From Apiospora phragmitis (lineage: Eukaryota > Ascomycota > Sordariomycetes > Amphisphaeriales > Apiosporaceae), in NCBI GenBank assembly GCA_038363925.1, contig JAQQWL010000005.1, forward strand, positions 1,178,001 through 1,242,000: a DNA stretch of 64,000 nucleotides, read 5' to 3'. A program made the translations under genes and the position numbers. Positions 11,816 through 23,971 of this stretch are shown in pieces. The notes under the pieces are model-generated. The model saw only the letters and a list, made by a program, of their open reading frames with translations. It was not told the DNA's origin and did not search any database. Each line of letters begins with the position of its first letter. Positions within the stretch are counted from its first letter, which is position 1.

Positions 11816-12590
11816 TGTTATTGCTCCGTACGCTTTGATCTGCTGAAACGAGATTGTCTCGGATTGCTTGCGAGTTTGTGATGCGATGCTCAATCAGGAG
11901 GAGTTATGGGTGGTAAATACGAAACCGGATCTCGAACCGAAGACGACTATTAAATACTTAAGTAGGTAGGTTGGAACCGAAATTCGTGACTCTGCATTAT
12001 GACTTTGTTTATTCCTTCCTCGCTTGCTTGGTCTTGCCTGAGTGTAGCCGGTGATGGCCACTGTTACGCACCCTTGATCGTTCGATTGAGCGGCACGCAC
12101 GGAGCTGCACGATGCGAGCCCAGAGCCCAGTCACCCATTTTAGCCTAAATGACAACGTACTTACTTTATATCCAGCACCAATATACAGGCATCTCCACCT
12201 CGTCAAAAATCCCTTGCAGATTCCATGAAACGTTACCTGGGGAGTTGCTTCTTGCTGTGGACTATGATAGGCTGCCGCAACTGAAGAAAAGCAATGTTCA
12301 GGGCCAATCATAGAGAAAGCACTTGTACGATATGGGAATATGGGGACGCATGCATCTATCATGTCGGATAATCTATTAATAGCAAGCTTAACTGAGCTCG
12401 TTTGTTCGAAAGAGGTATTCTTACTACTTCTATTGCTTCGTCGTGCGTGTTACCAGCTGTTGATTCCGGACGCAAGAGATCCCCATGCCGACATGATAGA
12501 ACGAGTTACATTAACATTACGGGTTTGAAAGCGATGAAAATTCCCACACTTACTGAGGCAAAAAGCCATTTGCGCCCTTCTTGGGTGCCC
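11816..12590. other. Intergenic, nothing recognised
   Basis: This holds the upstream region of the secreted protein gene (minus strand) and the 3' flank of the CorA-like gene. Short open frames on both strands show no family resemblance. Confidence 0.5.
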
Positions 12591-15500
12591 TCAGTCTCCC
12601 CTTGGGAAGCCATGCAAAAATTTCCATGAACTTGACCGTGCTCTCCGGCTTCCCGAGGTCCTCTTGCTCCTTTTGCGGGTCGGGCGGCGCTTTAGGGGAG
12701 CGTCTTTCTTATCTATCCTCCGCTGCACCTCTCGCAGCCACTTCTTCGCCTCCCGTTTCTTACTCGTCTTACTATTTGGAGCTGCCAATATGTCGTACAG
12801 TTCTCGCAGGATATTGTAAATGACTTGACTGGGCGCAATAATTGGGATGAGGAAGGGTCGCATAGTGGGATAGAAGGCGATTGAAGTGGATAAGGTGATG
12901 ACCACGGTAGACAAGGCGACTGCATTCCCAACAGCGTCAGCTTTCTGTTTAATCCGTGACAGGGGACGAGTGATGAATCAGAGGCAGCTTACACATCCAT
13001 TTGATTTGATCGTTGAGTGTCATCCACTTGGCCTCGTTTATGTCGTCGTTGTTCATCCCAAAGAAGGCTGCGAAGAACCCCAGCGGCAGCTATTGAGGGT
13101 ACAATACATTAGCAACTGGTAATTGTGGACGTGTAGAGCTGAATTGGCAGGGAAGACTCACAAAGAAGATGGTGACAATAGTGAATGCCATGATCGCCCG
13201 GCCTTGCTTGACGCTCTCTTCGGCCCGTTCCAGGGCCGCTTTCGCTTCCACGATGGAAGCCTGCTGCTGTTTCAGCGTGAGGAACCCCTCGAGCTTTGTG
13301 AGCGTGTGTCAGCTATAATCATTTCTTCAGGCTTTGTTTCCATGATTGAAGCTATAAGACTCACCTGTCGGCACGTATGCATGGCAGACTGTTCCAGCTC
13401 CATGATCTCTCCTCGTCTACTTTTGACCAACTCTAGTACCCCTTCAGCTTCATGGAGTGTCTCGTCCGCAACCTGGTGTGTGGACTGGCCCTGTTTGCGC
13501 TTCGGTGTCTCGGTACCGTCGTATTCCTCGTCGTCAGCTTCTTCCTTATTGTCTCTGGATTCCATCAGGTCCTCCAGGATCTTCTGGATCTTGCTAGCGG
13601 CATCCGCCTTCTCCGCTCGCCGTCCCTGTGGGTGGATGAGATGCCGCTTGAAGTCCTTGACTACTTTGAGCTGGTCATTGTAGATACGCTTCATCATCTT
13701 GAGCTCCTCGGCGATATCTTGGGCCTCTTTTAGCAAAGCGCCTTCGGGATTAATATCCAAGTATTTGGTGCCAATAGCCTTCGGAAGCATATTCTGGCTA
13801 TAAAGCTTGGTGTGCCGCCAGAATGTGTCATAAGCGACCGCCGTCATTTGATCCTTGTAGTCGTGAGTCCTTGCATCTGGTGGGATCGTGATTCAATAGG
13901 GATATGAACTTACCACATGGGCTATCGCCGACGCAAAGATGTCCATAACCTCTGGGCGCTGGTCAAGAGGCTTGACACGGTCAAAGAACACACGAGAGCA
14001 CTGATCGATTATAATCAACGCTGGGAACGTCTAAGTCAGTGCAAAGTTGTAGATTCAGGTGGGTTTGTTCAGTGAAATACCTAAATGATGGACTGATTTG
14101 ATATCCTCCGGGCGGGCTCCAAAGCGCTCGCGTAGGCTCTTATGCACACCAGATGGATCAGGCTTGTTCCTGCCCCAGCGCCTGGGGAATGACGTGATGA
14201 TCGTATCTATTCGGCGTTAGCACCACCGAATCGTTGGGGTTTTAGGCCGCTTACTGTCGTCCAAAATCCAGAGCCACAGCTGGTCGACCATCACAACCCG
14301 GCGTTGGGTTCTGTTTTTCGTTTTGTCCAGCGTGCCTCTGTATACCACTTGGTCCTTGTCTCTGTCGCTCGTATCATCAAGAGTGACAAAGTAGTACTGG
14401 TCAAGCGTTCGCCGGATATGCAATGGTGGATCTGCCTTCACATAATCTCGAAGCAGTCTTTCGTCGGCTTCGTAGTCCATCTGTTCGGCAACTTGAGCTA
14501 ATGTGAACAAGTAGGTAGCTAAGAATTTCCTTCGAGCGCGTTATCAGCATCTGGGTTTCAAACGGTGAATGGTGTTCTGCTTGGGTATGCTTACCTCCAA
14601 GGCTTTGACTCAGTCGTAACCTTGCTCGTCTTGGTTGCCCTTATCTTCTTCATGGTAACATCAAGCAGATCCGGGTCCTTCTTCTTGTATCCGATGGTCT
14701 CATTAATAACTTGCACCATCTTAGCTCTGCGACTACTTGTTCTCCAGTGCATATAAGGTAGCTTTAACTGTTGTCAGCCTCTCTTCGCTATTCGCCACTT
14801 CATAATACCATTATACTCACAAAAAGGGCGACATTCTTGTCCTTTGGAGAGATTCTGTCGGGGAGGGAGTTGTGGTGGGACGAGCTCTGCCCTTCGTGTG
14901 GGACGGCTGCGCTTGGAATTTGAGGATGGGTCCGATGTGTAGTGGTGGTATCTGAACTTGTAGTTAGCGGCACTGAATGTCTATCAACTGCTAGCTAAAT
15001 CACTAACCTCTAGGGATAATGGCACAGTTAGACCGCATGTGCCTCGCGTGGATTGGCCCTCCTTTCCTTGTCCAGTCCTCCGCCGGGTATGAAGCATTTC
15101 CCAATTGAGTCCTCGGATTTGAGCCATATGCTGAGCTGCCGTGCATCTGGCCATGCCAGAACTCTCGCGATAGTAGCTTCTCTGTTTTCCTTCCGTCTGG
15201 GCTAAAGGCATAGTGTCGGTCGTTGAGCGGCTCCGGCTCCTCATTGTAGTATCTGGCAATGGCTTTCTGTTGTAAGGAACGGTGGATCAGTAGAGGCAGC
15301 TCCGCCATGTTCAGGACCTGAGGTTTAATCTCACCTCTATCCACTGCATATTGTTCGTTGGGAAATGAAAATACCGTATACAATTCTCGGGGCACTGCTC
15401 CATCAGTGGGTTGTCCTCGGTATCCTCCAGTATCTTATTCATTGCAATCTTCTGGTTAGGAAATTTGGATCCCCCGTAACCGCTGTGATCATGTGTCCAT

Positions 15501-16327
15501 CCGCTCCATGCAGATTCCTCTCCTTCCACCTTTTTGAAGTACATGGCGCTAGCTTTGAGGCCGTACAAAGGTTCGGGCTCATCGAGCTTTTCGTTGTCCA
15601 CCTCCTCTGTGATTGGAGGACGTTTCGATGCTTGTTTTGCCGCAATCTTTGGTCCACGTAGCTTTTCGATCATCGATAACGATGGCCGGCGCTTTGATCG
15701 ACCATTGATAACCGCTAGCTGATTCGTTGCCCCAGCTGCAGAGGGCTCTGAAGCATTGCATCTCTGCAGTATGCCACGGTCCCTTTCAAGTTTGTTCGCC
15801 GTGTACCCTCTGCGCCGCAATTCGCCACGTCCCCTTTCAAGTATGTTCGTTGTGTAACCTCTGCGCAGCCATCCTCCCTTTATTTCCTCCATCATTGCTT
15901 CCTTGTTGTCACTCACGCATTTGCGCCAATCGTGAAGCGTGTCCTTCAAGCTGTTCACCAAGGCCTGCTTCTTCTCATCGGTCGGGAACCTTCTGCGAAC
16001 CTTCGCAATGCGCTCAAGCTCATGCTGAATCTTGGCTCGATCGTCGGAATCCAGATTTCCGAGGAACTCGCTCCTCTTGTTGAATCGGGCGCCGAGATAA
16101 GCTTGCTGGGCATCCCGACAATTGGCCCAAGGCTTGTTTTGATAGTCTTCAACTGTCGAATTGGGGGACTTCCACTGGCAATCTTCCCAGATATCTGAAA
16201 TCTCCGGGGTTATGGCACTACCATTGACCGCCATTGTAGTCTCCTCACTTGTTGTCGTGGGAGTTGAGTGATGTGTGCCAGCGGCTCCCCGTACAGAACT
16301 TGGGGGCTTCCCCCAGCCCTTTTTCAT
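12591..16327 (-). CDS. CorA-like Mg2+ transporter family membrane protein
   Basis: Eleven exons can be traced: 16327-15335, 15266-15008, 14951-14821, 14767-14595, 14518-14255, 14206-14081, 14020-13914, 13853-13365, 13293-13162, 13089-12993 and 12940-12591. Diagnostic pieces are LKLPYMHW, HIRRTLDQYYF, the long helix ALERAEESVKQGRAIMAF, the first membrane segment FTIVTIFFLPLGFFAAF, the CorA signature GMN in FFGMNNDD, and a second membrane segment after WMSDAVGNAVALST. The soluble N-terminus is long, as in fungal CorA-like proteins, whose transport role is often unproven. Exon 10 ends at a GTAAGC donor chosen because it gives KWMSDAV. All junctions keep frame except exon 4 to 5, where one base is in excess. 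A start at ATG 16234 (MAVNGSA) is an alternative. A 51-bp tandem repeat lies in exon 1. Confidence 0.85.
15773..15874 (-). repeat. 51-bp tandem repeat in exon 1 of the CorA-like gene
   Basis: Two adjacent units encode LRRGYTTNILERGRGE and LRRRGYTANKLERDRG. The DNA copies are similar but not identical, and the unit length is a multiple of three, so the frame is kept. Confidence 0.7.
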
Positions 16328-17611
16328 CGAGCCTCGACCCGAATATCAGGCTGAGCGCAGCGAAGGCATTGTCAGGGGGGCTCGTAGTGGTGTGGTCAGG
16401 GATGGCCGGAGTGCATTACTGATCAGAGTACAACTGTTAGCGGGCGAGCTCTAGGACACCTACGTCTCGGCTGTAGCAAGTTAGCATGGTAACAGGCAAG
16501 GGACGACAGGGGTTTCCGCTCCTACAATAACCAATGTCGGAGCTGAAAATCTTACCTGCATGTTGGTCGGCCAATCACCACCAACGGCGAACCGTGATTC
16601 GCTTCATCTCGTTGGGATGGTAGCACCGCATCAGCACTGGCAGAAAGGGGACGCGCCAGCATTGGTTGAGTACGACACCAATCTCACCACGCTTGTCTGT
16701 GCGTTCATTTCTTTCGTCGCATCTCATTGAGAAGGCAATGCCGTGATTGAGGCGCACTTTGGTGGTGCGCTTGGGTGCACTGCACACCCATCCCTCTCCG
16801 CTGCGGACTATCATTGGCCGTCAATGAGTTATGCGAGCCGGCTGGACGCAGTCTCCAGCGGCTCAAACGTGTGTCACCCCGCAGTAATCAGTAAGTACCC
16901 ACGCAGCCTGATGATGCGAGGGTAGAATCTCTCTGCCATATAAAGCAGAAAGTTAGGCATGGAAGGAACTTTGGCGCTTTCGAAATCGACATGAATTGAC
17001 TGACTGCTATTGTCACCCGGTCGCACTCGGGGCAATCGCATTCAAGGGAAGTGACGTTGGATATGGCATGCATGTGGAATGGAAGGCACGACCTCAATGT
17101 GAAGAAAGGTGGTTCGATCGAACCGCACCTGCCCATATGCCCAATACATGGGACTTTCCAGATTCTAGGAGAGCCTTGTTGGTATTAACTACATGTACCT
17201 ATTCACTTTGCAATTGAAATACTGATCGACAATGTTGTAGAATACCAACGCGTATATTGAGGGGAAATGGACTTTGTCCCAAGCTGCCACGAGAGCACTT
17301 GCCATCTATCTGCACTTCAGTGAACTATGATACAGAACTATTGTACAACAGCCTCAGTCAGCCACTGAGATCCAAGAGCGACATGGTTTGGCGTTCCGGC
17401 CTTTTGCTAGCATCGCTAGTCCATATCAGCCTGTCTTGTGCTCCAGCAGCGAGCAGGCACTTCAATGCATCATCGGTTGTATCGATGCTAATGTACAATC
17501 ATGTCCTTCTCCATGAAACTCAAAACGCAAAAGGAGCAACCCATATCCATTGATGACTTTCTCCTCAGTCGCTGATGCATTCTTGGTAGCCAAGTCAGTC
17601 TTGGGTACCTG
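16328..17611. other. Intergenic, nothing recognised
   Basis: This is the promoter side of the CorA-like gene and the 3' flank of the first Hsp70-like gene. No frame longer than about 100 codons looks protein-like, and no repeat was seen. Confidence 0.5.
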
Positions 17612-20201
17612 TTAACCACTGCTTGAGACGAGGGCTGGTGCCATGTTAATGACGCATTCTCCCTTCTTCTCCCCCTTGTATCGTGCTTCCGCTAGTGTAT
17701 CATTAGCTTGTCAGAGGTCATGAAAAGGCACCAGTGATCATCATGCGGACTGTGTACATACCCTCGAGGTTGAGGCCCTTGATCCGAATGATCAGTTGGA
17801 TCTCGATCCGCCAACAAAGGGTTTTGCCATTCTCAGAATGCTCGGGCAGGATCACTCCCTCGTCACGTAGGGACGTCATGTCCGCAACGAGTTTGCCAAT
17901 GCAGCGACTGCCTGTTCATTTTTACCATGTTAGCGACACGGTGCTCAAAGCGACGACGAGATGGTCGGGGTGCGGTTACCCCTGTTCTTCCTCGACTCTT
18001 TGCCGTAGCCTGTCTCCATGGTAGTGTCGGAGATGATAATTTGCTCCTCTGCGAGGAGCTTCGGTTCATGATGGGCAAAAACATGTTCGCATTTGATAGA
18101 ACAAGTCCAGTCTTTGCCGACCTCTTCGCCCTTATGTCGTTATCAGCAACATTTCACAGGATGCCAAATAGTACATCGATCATTCTCACCTTCTGCGCAA
18201 ACCAGATAATGCGGTCAAAGAACCACCATCTGCCGTCGAGGTACGTGTATCGCGATCTTCCTCGTAGTGTCTTCGCCGGGAGGAGGTGGTAATCTTCGCT
18301 CCATTCGCAGTCTTCAATGTGGCGGAGGATACCGTAGGATGAGGGCAGAGCCCTCGCGGGCTCAGAAGACCTGTTCAGGGCACGCAGCGCCGCGCCTTTG
18401 GCAATTGCGGCCGGACTGGACCTTCCTGTTAGTAGATTGATTTTTCTCTCTGTCGCTAATAGATATTGTGGATATGCTCACTCGATGGGTAGCCCTTCCC
18501 CCAAAAGCTTGATTTCTGTTTTATGTAGAGTGTTGTAGGTGGCTAGGCATCTTTTGAGGTACACCTGGTACGAAACTGAGCGGCTGAAGCCACCCAGGAT
18601 GATGATATACTGATCTATCGTTAGTCGAAAACACGTTGTCTGAGCATTGCGTCATTGAACTCACATCAACCGGTCTCCCTCTCTCTCTAGCCTTGTCCAA
18701 TTGGGTCTTTGTCAAGGCCCACACTTTGTCGAGGCAAGTTGTGAACATCATGGCAACCGCATCACTGTATCTCGCTTTAGCCAACAGTCAGGAAACCATT
18801 TTGATCTGAACTTACTTTGCGACTCTGAGGATACCTTTACCGAAGTCGTGGTTCTTGTCTGGCTTTAGATGATCACACCGGAAAAGTAGAGCGCCCGGAA
18901 ACTCGTCATACATATCATAGCTTCTCTTTCTATGCTCGAACTGGTCCGAGGTGATTTCTTGGGCAATTTCCGGCAGACTCTTCCATGGAGTCCTTCAAGG
19001 TAAGGTGCTCCTTCTTTCAATCGATGCAAGGTCAGCTTGTAAAACATGCCATTCAAGATGTTGGAACCACAGAGGTCGCCTAAGGGAGTTTAGTCATGTT
19101 CGTGTCGCTTGAGAATACACCAGACATATGCTCTTACCTGTGGGCGGGGCATCCTCTCTTCCCAGTCGAAGAGGCAAAGAATCGCCAGTCTGATAAAGAC
19201 TCGTATCACAAGTACCGCCACCTGCAGCAGTAATTAGCTCTGGAGAATGTCATATAATTAGATAGAGGTACTTGCCTGAGTCCAGTATGAGGAGCCGTGA
19301 GAGTTTCTGTCTAGGTCAGCATCTAAATGAAACATTTAATTAAGTTTGCTTCATGTTGCTTACATCGATGGCCGGGTACTGCTTCAAAGCCCATTCAGCG
19401 CCTGCCTCAGGCTCTGTAATCATGGAAAATCGAGGAATCCATTTGTCAGAGAGGTCAGAGCCGCCAAGATTTACTCGGCACAACGCCTTGGCCAGCGCCT
19501 TTTGCAAGTCCATGCAGGCATCCAATCGGAAGACTACAGGAACGCACAGTACCACCTCGATCTTATAGTCCTTTTCCAGGCCATGCAGTCGTTTCAATTG
19601 AAATTTGGTATGACTGAGCAATCGAGTGAAGAAGTCTGCTGTGATGGTCACATGGGGTGCCCCTTGAGGGATGCGACGACTATCTTGAAGTCTTTCGATT
19701 ATCGGCCGAAGTTCGTCACGAATCTCTTGAGTTTCAGCGTCGTCCTGGAATAGTAGTTTGAAACAGTCGACTTTTTCCTCCGTCATTGGCAGCTTGCTTC
19801 CACGTCGAGGTCTGTCATCAGCAGGCTCGTGTACTCCATTGACTTCGTAGCCAAATAAGACTCTGTTCCGAGGGTCTACCTCCCCTTCCCTCTTGACGGG
19901 CCCAAAACGGGGATCAGTTTTGCGGAAGTCAGGATCCGGGGGTACATGATCGCGGTTGGTACCTCATTCTTCATCTGGTCCCGACAGCATTGTGGATGTC
20001 CTCGGGGAAATTAGTGATGGGGTGGATCCGCTCATGGCAAACCTTTGTACGGTCCTCAATCTCGTCTGGCTCAAGAATGACATATTGTTGGGCAGTGTTG
20101 GATGTACCGAAATCAATGGTGAGAATGACCAGTTTCTCTCCAGACGGGATGGCATCAGCCAGAGCCCTGGGTGGTTGGGTTGCTGAATCGCCAAGAGACA
20201 T
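17612..20201 (-). CDS. Hsp70-like ATPase, copy 1 (several frame breaks)
   Basis: This gene has an actin-like ATPase fold of the fungal Hsp70-like group. The phosphate-1 motif is in LTIDFGTSNTAQQYV near residue 30. Then come EVVLCVPVVF and ITEPEAGAEWALKQYP, phosphate-2 as LDSGGGTCDTSLY, and the adenosine motif YIIILGGFSRSV. The tail ends ARYKGEKKGECVINMAP and stops at 17612. Several introns are clear, such as a GTAAGC donor after KQYPAID. ATG 20201 is the only credible start. The frame does not join cleanly near 19985-19966, at a run of five identical bases near 19940, or near 18975. Some breaks may be introns I misplaced, but at least one looks like an indel. The DnaJ/peptide-binding C-terminus of true Hsp70 is absent, so general chaperone function is doubtful. 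It is divergent with family A gene 1, 629 bp away. Confidence 0.8.
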
Positions 20202-20830
20202 TGTGGTCGGAATGGTTCCAACGCGATAATGGGATGTGTTGTCTCCTCAAAAGTGAGATCTCTCAAGCTTTTGACAAAGGAATGCCCAGAAGGATGAGAT
20301 CAAGCCTAAGTGTGAAGGACTTCGAGCTTAAAGCTCCCCGCCATGGAGGAAAAGATTGTGCTCTTAATAAAGGCGCCCAAGGTCGGAATTGCAGTTGAAT
20401 GTTTCTGAGTGGTGTTGCTGGATTGAGCTACGACGACGAAGTAGTGGAAACAATAAAATAAGTGTGCCTTGCCCATCTCAGGTCTTTAGATGTGAATGAA
20501 ACTGGGTACTTATCCTCACGCAGGTACGCGTAAGGCGTTTGAGTGATCCTAGGCATCAAATTGTGCTTAGGCACGCATTTTTACCTCCATTGATCCCGAA
20601 TCTCGTTGTCTCTCCTATCAAGTGCCAAAATTTCACCTTCACAACACCAACTTCTCACATCCGTGGAAGGATTGTTATTTAAGACTCCCAGAATACAATC
20701 ACCTTAGATGTGAACAAGTCGTTTCAGAGTTGAAAAGTCCACATCAGATTGAAGAAAAGACACTCTTCCTTCCATCCTTTCATCCTTGTTTGATTCCTAC
20801 CAACACAATAAAATTTCGTTCCACCCTACT
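20202..20830. promoter_or_regulatory. Shared divergent promoter region, Hsp70-like 1 / family A 1
   Basis: The ATPase start (20201, minus) and the family A start (20831, plus) face away from each other across 629 bp, so both promoters must lie here. The sequence before 20831 is CA- and TC-rich. No classical heat-shock element was identified by eye. Confidence 0.5.
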
Positions 20831-23380
20831 ATGTTTCGCCGAGCATACCAAATCTTTCGCCGTTACATCGCCATCGTAAAATCACACATCTCTCCAGTTC
20901 ACGCAAGAACTACAACTTTGTTAACTACCAGTTCCCATTACGACGGCATCATGCGCCGTGTTTGTTGGCCTCAAGAGTGCACTGCACGCGCCTTCGCTTG
21001 GCTGGACCATTGCATCGAGCACAAGGTCGACTTTGAGGAGACGGTCGTCGAAAACCTTAATGCCAATACTAACAAGAAGGTATTCACCGCATGGCCCCTG
21101 GTGCGGGAACACATGTGCAATTACGCCCAAAAGCAGATTGACCTGGCCAGAGGTGGGGTCAGATCGAAGAGGGCACAATACAAAGAGAAAATGGCTAGAT
21201 TACTGGCAGGAGGATCGTCCATCGTACCCAACTTGACCGGTGACACCGAGATGGCGGACCTCGTCGCCGATATCAAAGCTTCGTTGGCCGAGTCCAATGT
21301 TGGAGGAGCTGCTGAGGTAAAGAAAGAGAACGAAGTTGGCGGAGCCGCGAAGGATGTTGCCATGAACGACAACGACGAAAAAGACGTCCAGTTGTCTTCT
21401 GATGATTCATCCCAAAGTGAATACATGGGAAGCTCACCTGTGAAAAGCAAGCCTAAAAAATCGGGTGCTGCTGGTCCCAGTACCGTGCGAACCTACAGCA
21501 AAAAGCGTCAACAGTCGGTTCGTCTCACAAATCCTATCAAATAAAAAGTTTTTGCCCATCTTGTCAACCAATGCTAACCGGTTTCCAGTCTGCTGCTCAG
21601 TTGCCACCTCCCAAGAGATCCCGTCCCCTCACGCAAAGTCCTCCTCGAGATCTGTCAACGGACGAAGACGAGTTATCAGTTATTGAAGTAGCAAGCAACG
21701 AGAGCTTCATCAGAAGAGCTCCCCGTCGCATCATCCCAGCGAAAGCACCACGGCCCCGAAAAGCTCCTGCACAAGGCATCGAGCAACAGCAAGAACGGCC
21801 CCACTTTGCGCCGCCATCGATCGCACCACCGGAGCCGTACCACGGACCCCACACTCCGGCTTCACCAGAGAAAAAAAAACCCTCAGCAGTTCCCCCACTT
21901 GCCTTCACACAAACAGTTCCCCGGCAAATCCATTTCCAAGTCTTGGAGCAGCAAGAGCGCGCTCCATCATCTCACCCCAGAATGACGATTCCAGAAACCC
22001 CCAATGCGCAGCAAGACTGGGGTTGCAGGAAGGGAAGCACCCAGGCCAGCGCAGAAATGGCACCCGGAACTCAACTTGGCCAGTGGCAGACTCATGGTCC
22101 TTCTGGACAGGAACAAGCCAGCTCAGAAATGGCAGCCGGAACTCAACTTGGCCAGTCCCAGACTCATGGTATTTCTGGACAGGAACAAAGCGCACTGGCG
22201 CGAGAGAACACTCAACTCTGGAAGATGTTCACTGAAGAGAAGAATGAGAAGATCGCTCAGCAGAAGATGAACACGATGCTCAGGAACATCATCTCATCGC
22301 CACCCAACCATGACCACCTGGCCGACGTCAGACATCTGCAGCTCCACGATCGCTTCAAAACTCGGGCAAACATGAACGAGAACTTGAGAAAGGCGAAAGA
22401 ACAGCTCCCTAACCTCAGCAACGGCGACCTGGCCGGCAGGTTCAAAGACTTGCAGCTCGCCATCCGGGACGCCTCTTGGTTGTACTCGCTCACGAACCTG
22501 GATCAGACGTTGGCCGTATTTCCCGACAATACCATGCGGGACAAGAAGATCAAGCTGCTTGTCAAGAACGTATTTGGCAGTGGAGCCAACGCATGGGAGC
22601 TGGACCAGGACGAGGAAAGCGACGTGTTCAGAGCTCTCATCACGGCGCACGTATTCTTCTTCGTCTTCGAGTCCAGCTTCCCGTCAAATTACACGGGTCA
22701 TGACGAGTCAGCCATACTGACAGAGTACCGCAAGGTCTGCTTCGAGCGAGGTAAGTAACATCGTCACCGCTCCCCACCTAGCTAAACTTCGATTCAAACG
22801 TAACTAACGTATCGAAACAGATGGTGCAGAGGTATTGTTCGTCACTGATCGCGTCGCGCTGCAATCCTATCTAGAAGATAGTGCTCTTTGGGACCTGGAC
22901 GAGAAGAAGCCCTTCCAGAATCTAGTCCGAATCAAGGCCCAGGAGCTGGCAAGAGAAGCGGCCGAGCTGCTGGCCCCGCTGTCCGCGCCTGCCAATCTCG
23001 TGGCCGACAGCTTCACGCCGGTCTACGTTGCCGCGTTGCGGTTGAAAGCAGACATGGTCCTCAGCAACAAAACCTTCACGGCGCGCTTCATCCGTCCTGG
23101 AGGACCCGTTGACCCCGACATCATGGAGGTTGACAACAACTTCGGCCATCAGGGCAACGCCCGGAATGTCAAGCAGTGTCTGTTCCCCATCGTTTACTCC
23201 AAGCCTATCCCCGAGATAGATGCGGTCCACACAGAGCTGAGTCAGTGCTTGGTGGACTACACGAACTTTGCCGTCGTTGAACTTCAGTTCTTTCGCCCGG
23301 GCGAGACTGTGCTCTACAAGGGGTTGGTGATTGCTTCCGGGCGAGACTGTGCTCTACAAGGGGGGTTGGTGATTGCTTGA
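20831..23380 (+). CDS. Family A protein 1 (unknown function), divergent partner of Hsp70-like 1
   Basis: Three exons (20831-21517, 21589-22750, 22821-23380) give 802 residues with all junctions in frame. The N-terminal domain contains FAWLDHCIEHKVDFEETVV and a following KVFTAWPLVREHM. A long low-complexity middle is rich in Pro, Ser, Gln and charged residues. It includes ELSVIEVASNE after an acidic run, which resembles a SUMO-interacting motif. A 24-residue tandem repeat and a helical region (DRFKTRANMNENLRKAKEQ) follow. The C-terminal domain has LYSLTNLDQTLAVFPDN, ALRLKADMVLSNKTFTARF and QCLFPIVYSKPIP. I recognise this architecture only as fungal proteins without assigned function. The last exon ends in a duplicated 40-bp unit. 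The same N- and C-terminal blocks recur in the broken copy at 27953-29043. Confidence 0.75.
22042..22185 (+). repeat. 72-bp tandem repeat, two units, in family A gene 1
   Basis: Units 22042-22113 and 22114-22185 encode two 24-residue blocks with the core EMAPGTQLGQWQTHG and EMAAGTQLGQSQTHG. They are in frame and highly similar, which points to recent duplication. Confidence 0.85.
23297..23378 (+). repeat. Tandem duplication at the 3' end of family A gene 1
   Basis: A 40-bp unit beginning CCGGGCGAGACTGTG at 23297 is repeated from 23337 with two extra G residues in its G-run. Both units end in codons for GLVIA, and the second is followed at once by the stop. The first unit probably held the original end of the protein. 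Confidence 0.8.
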
Positions 23381-23971
23381 AGAACGCAAGAGAAGCCGGT
23401 CCTCCAATTTGAGCTTCTTGGCAGCTTGGAAGGCATGGGTGCCATTGTTATATTGTTAGGCGTCGGGGGATCTACTGCGAAGGCAGTCAGCTCCTATTAC
23501 CCCAGGGAGTACCAAGGCGTTCATGGGTGCCATTGTGTACATATGGGAAAAGAAAGCTGCCGCGACAATAGAGTTGCAGCTAGCAGCAGGAAAAGGAATA
23601 TGCGACGCATGTAGGTCGCAAACCTTGATAGTCATGACACCGCAAGCAGGAGCGGCGCAGAGGCACAGCGGCTCAGCGGCATATTGACAGTAGTTTAATA
23701 CAACTTCACTCAGTACTTTCTTGATTGGTCTTGATCATCTCTCTTAGCTCTAGTCAGAGAGATGGCGTTCATCTCAGATAATACATATGTAAAATATTCC
23801 TCGTCTTCAAACCAATACGAAGCTAGCCCGACAGAGATGGAAGCCTCACAGCAAGCCAGCATTCCCAAGCCTCAGATAGTCTGAAATCATCCCAACGAAG
23901 GTAACTCCCATGTATCCATCCTTATGTAGTGATTCGTTTTCAAAGATTCAAAGAGGAGATCCATGCCCTGT
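23381..23971. other. Intergenic between convergent genes, nothing recognised
   Basis: This is the 3' flank of family A gene 1 and of Hsp70-like copy 2, which converge here. No coding frame or structured element was supported. Confidence 0.5.
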
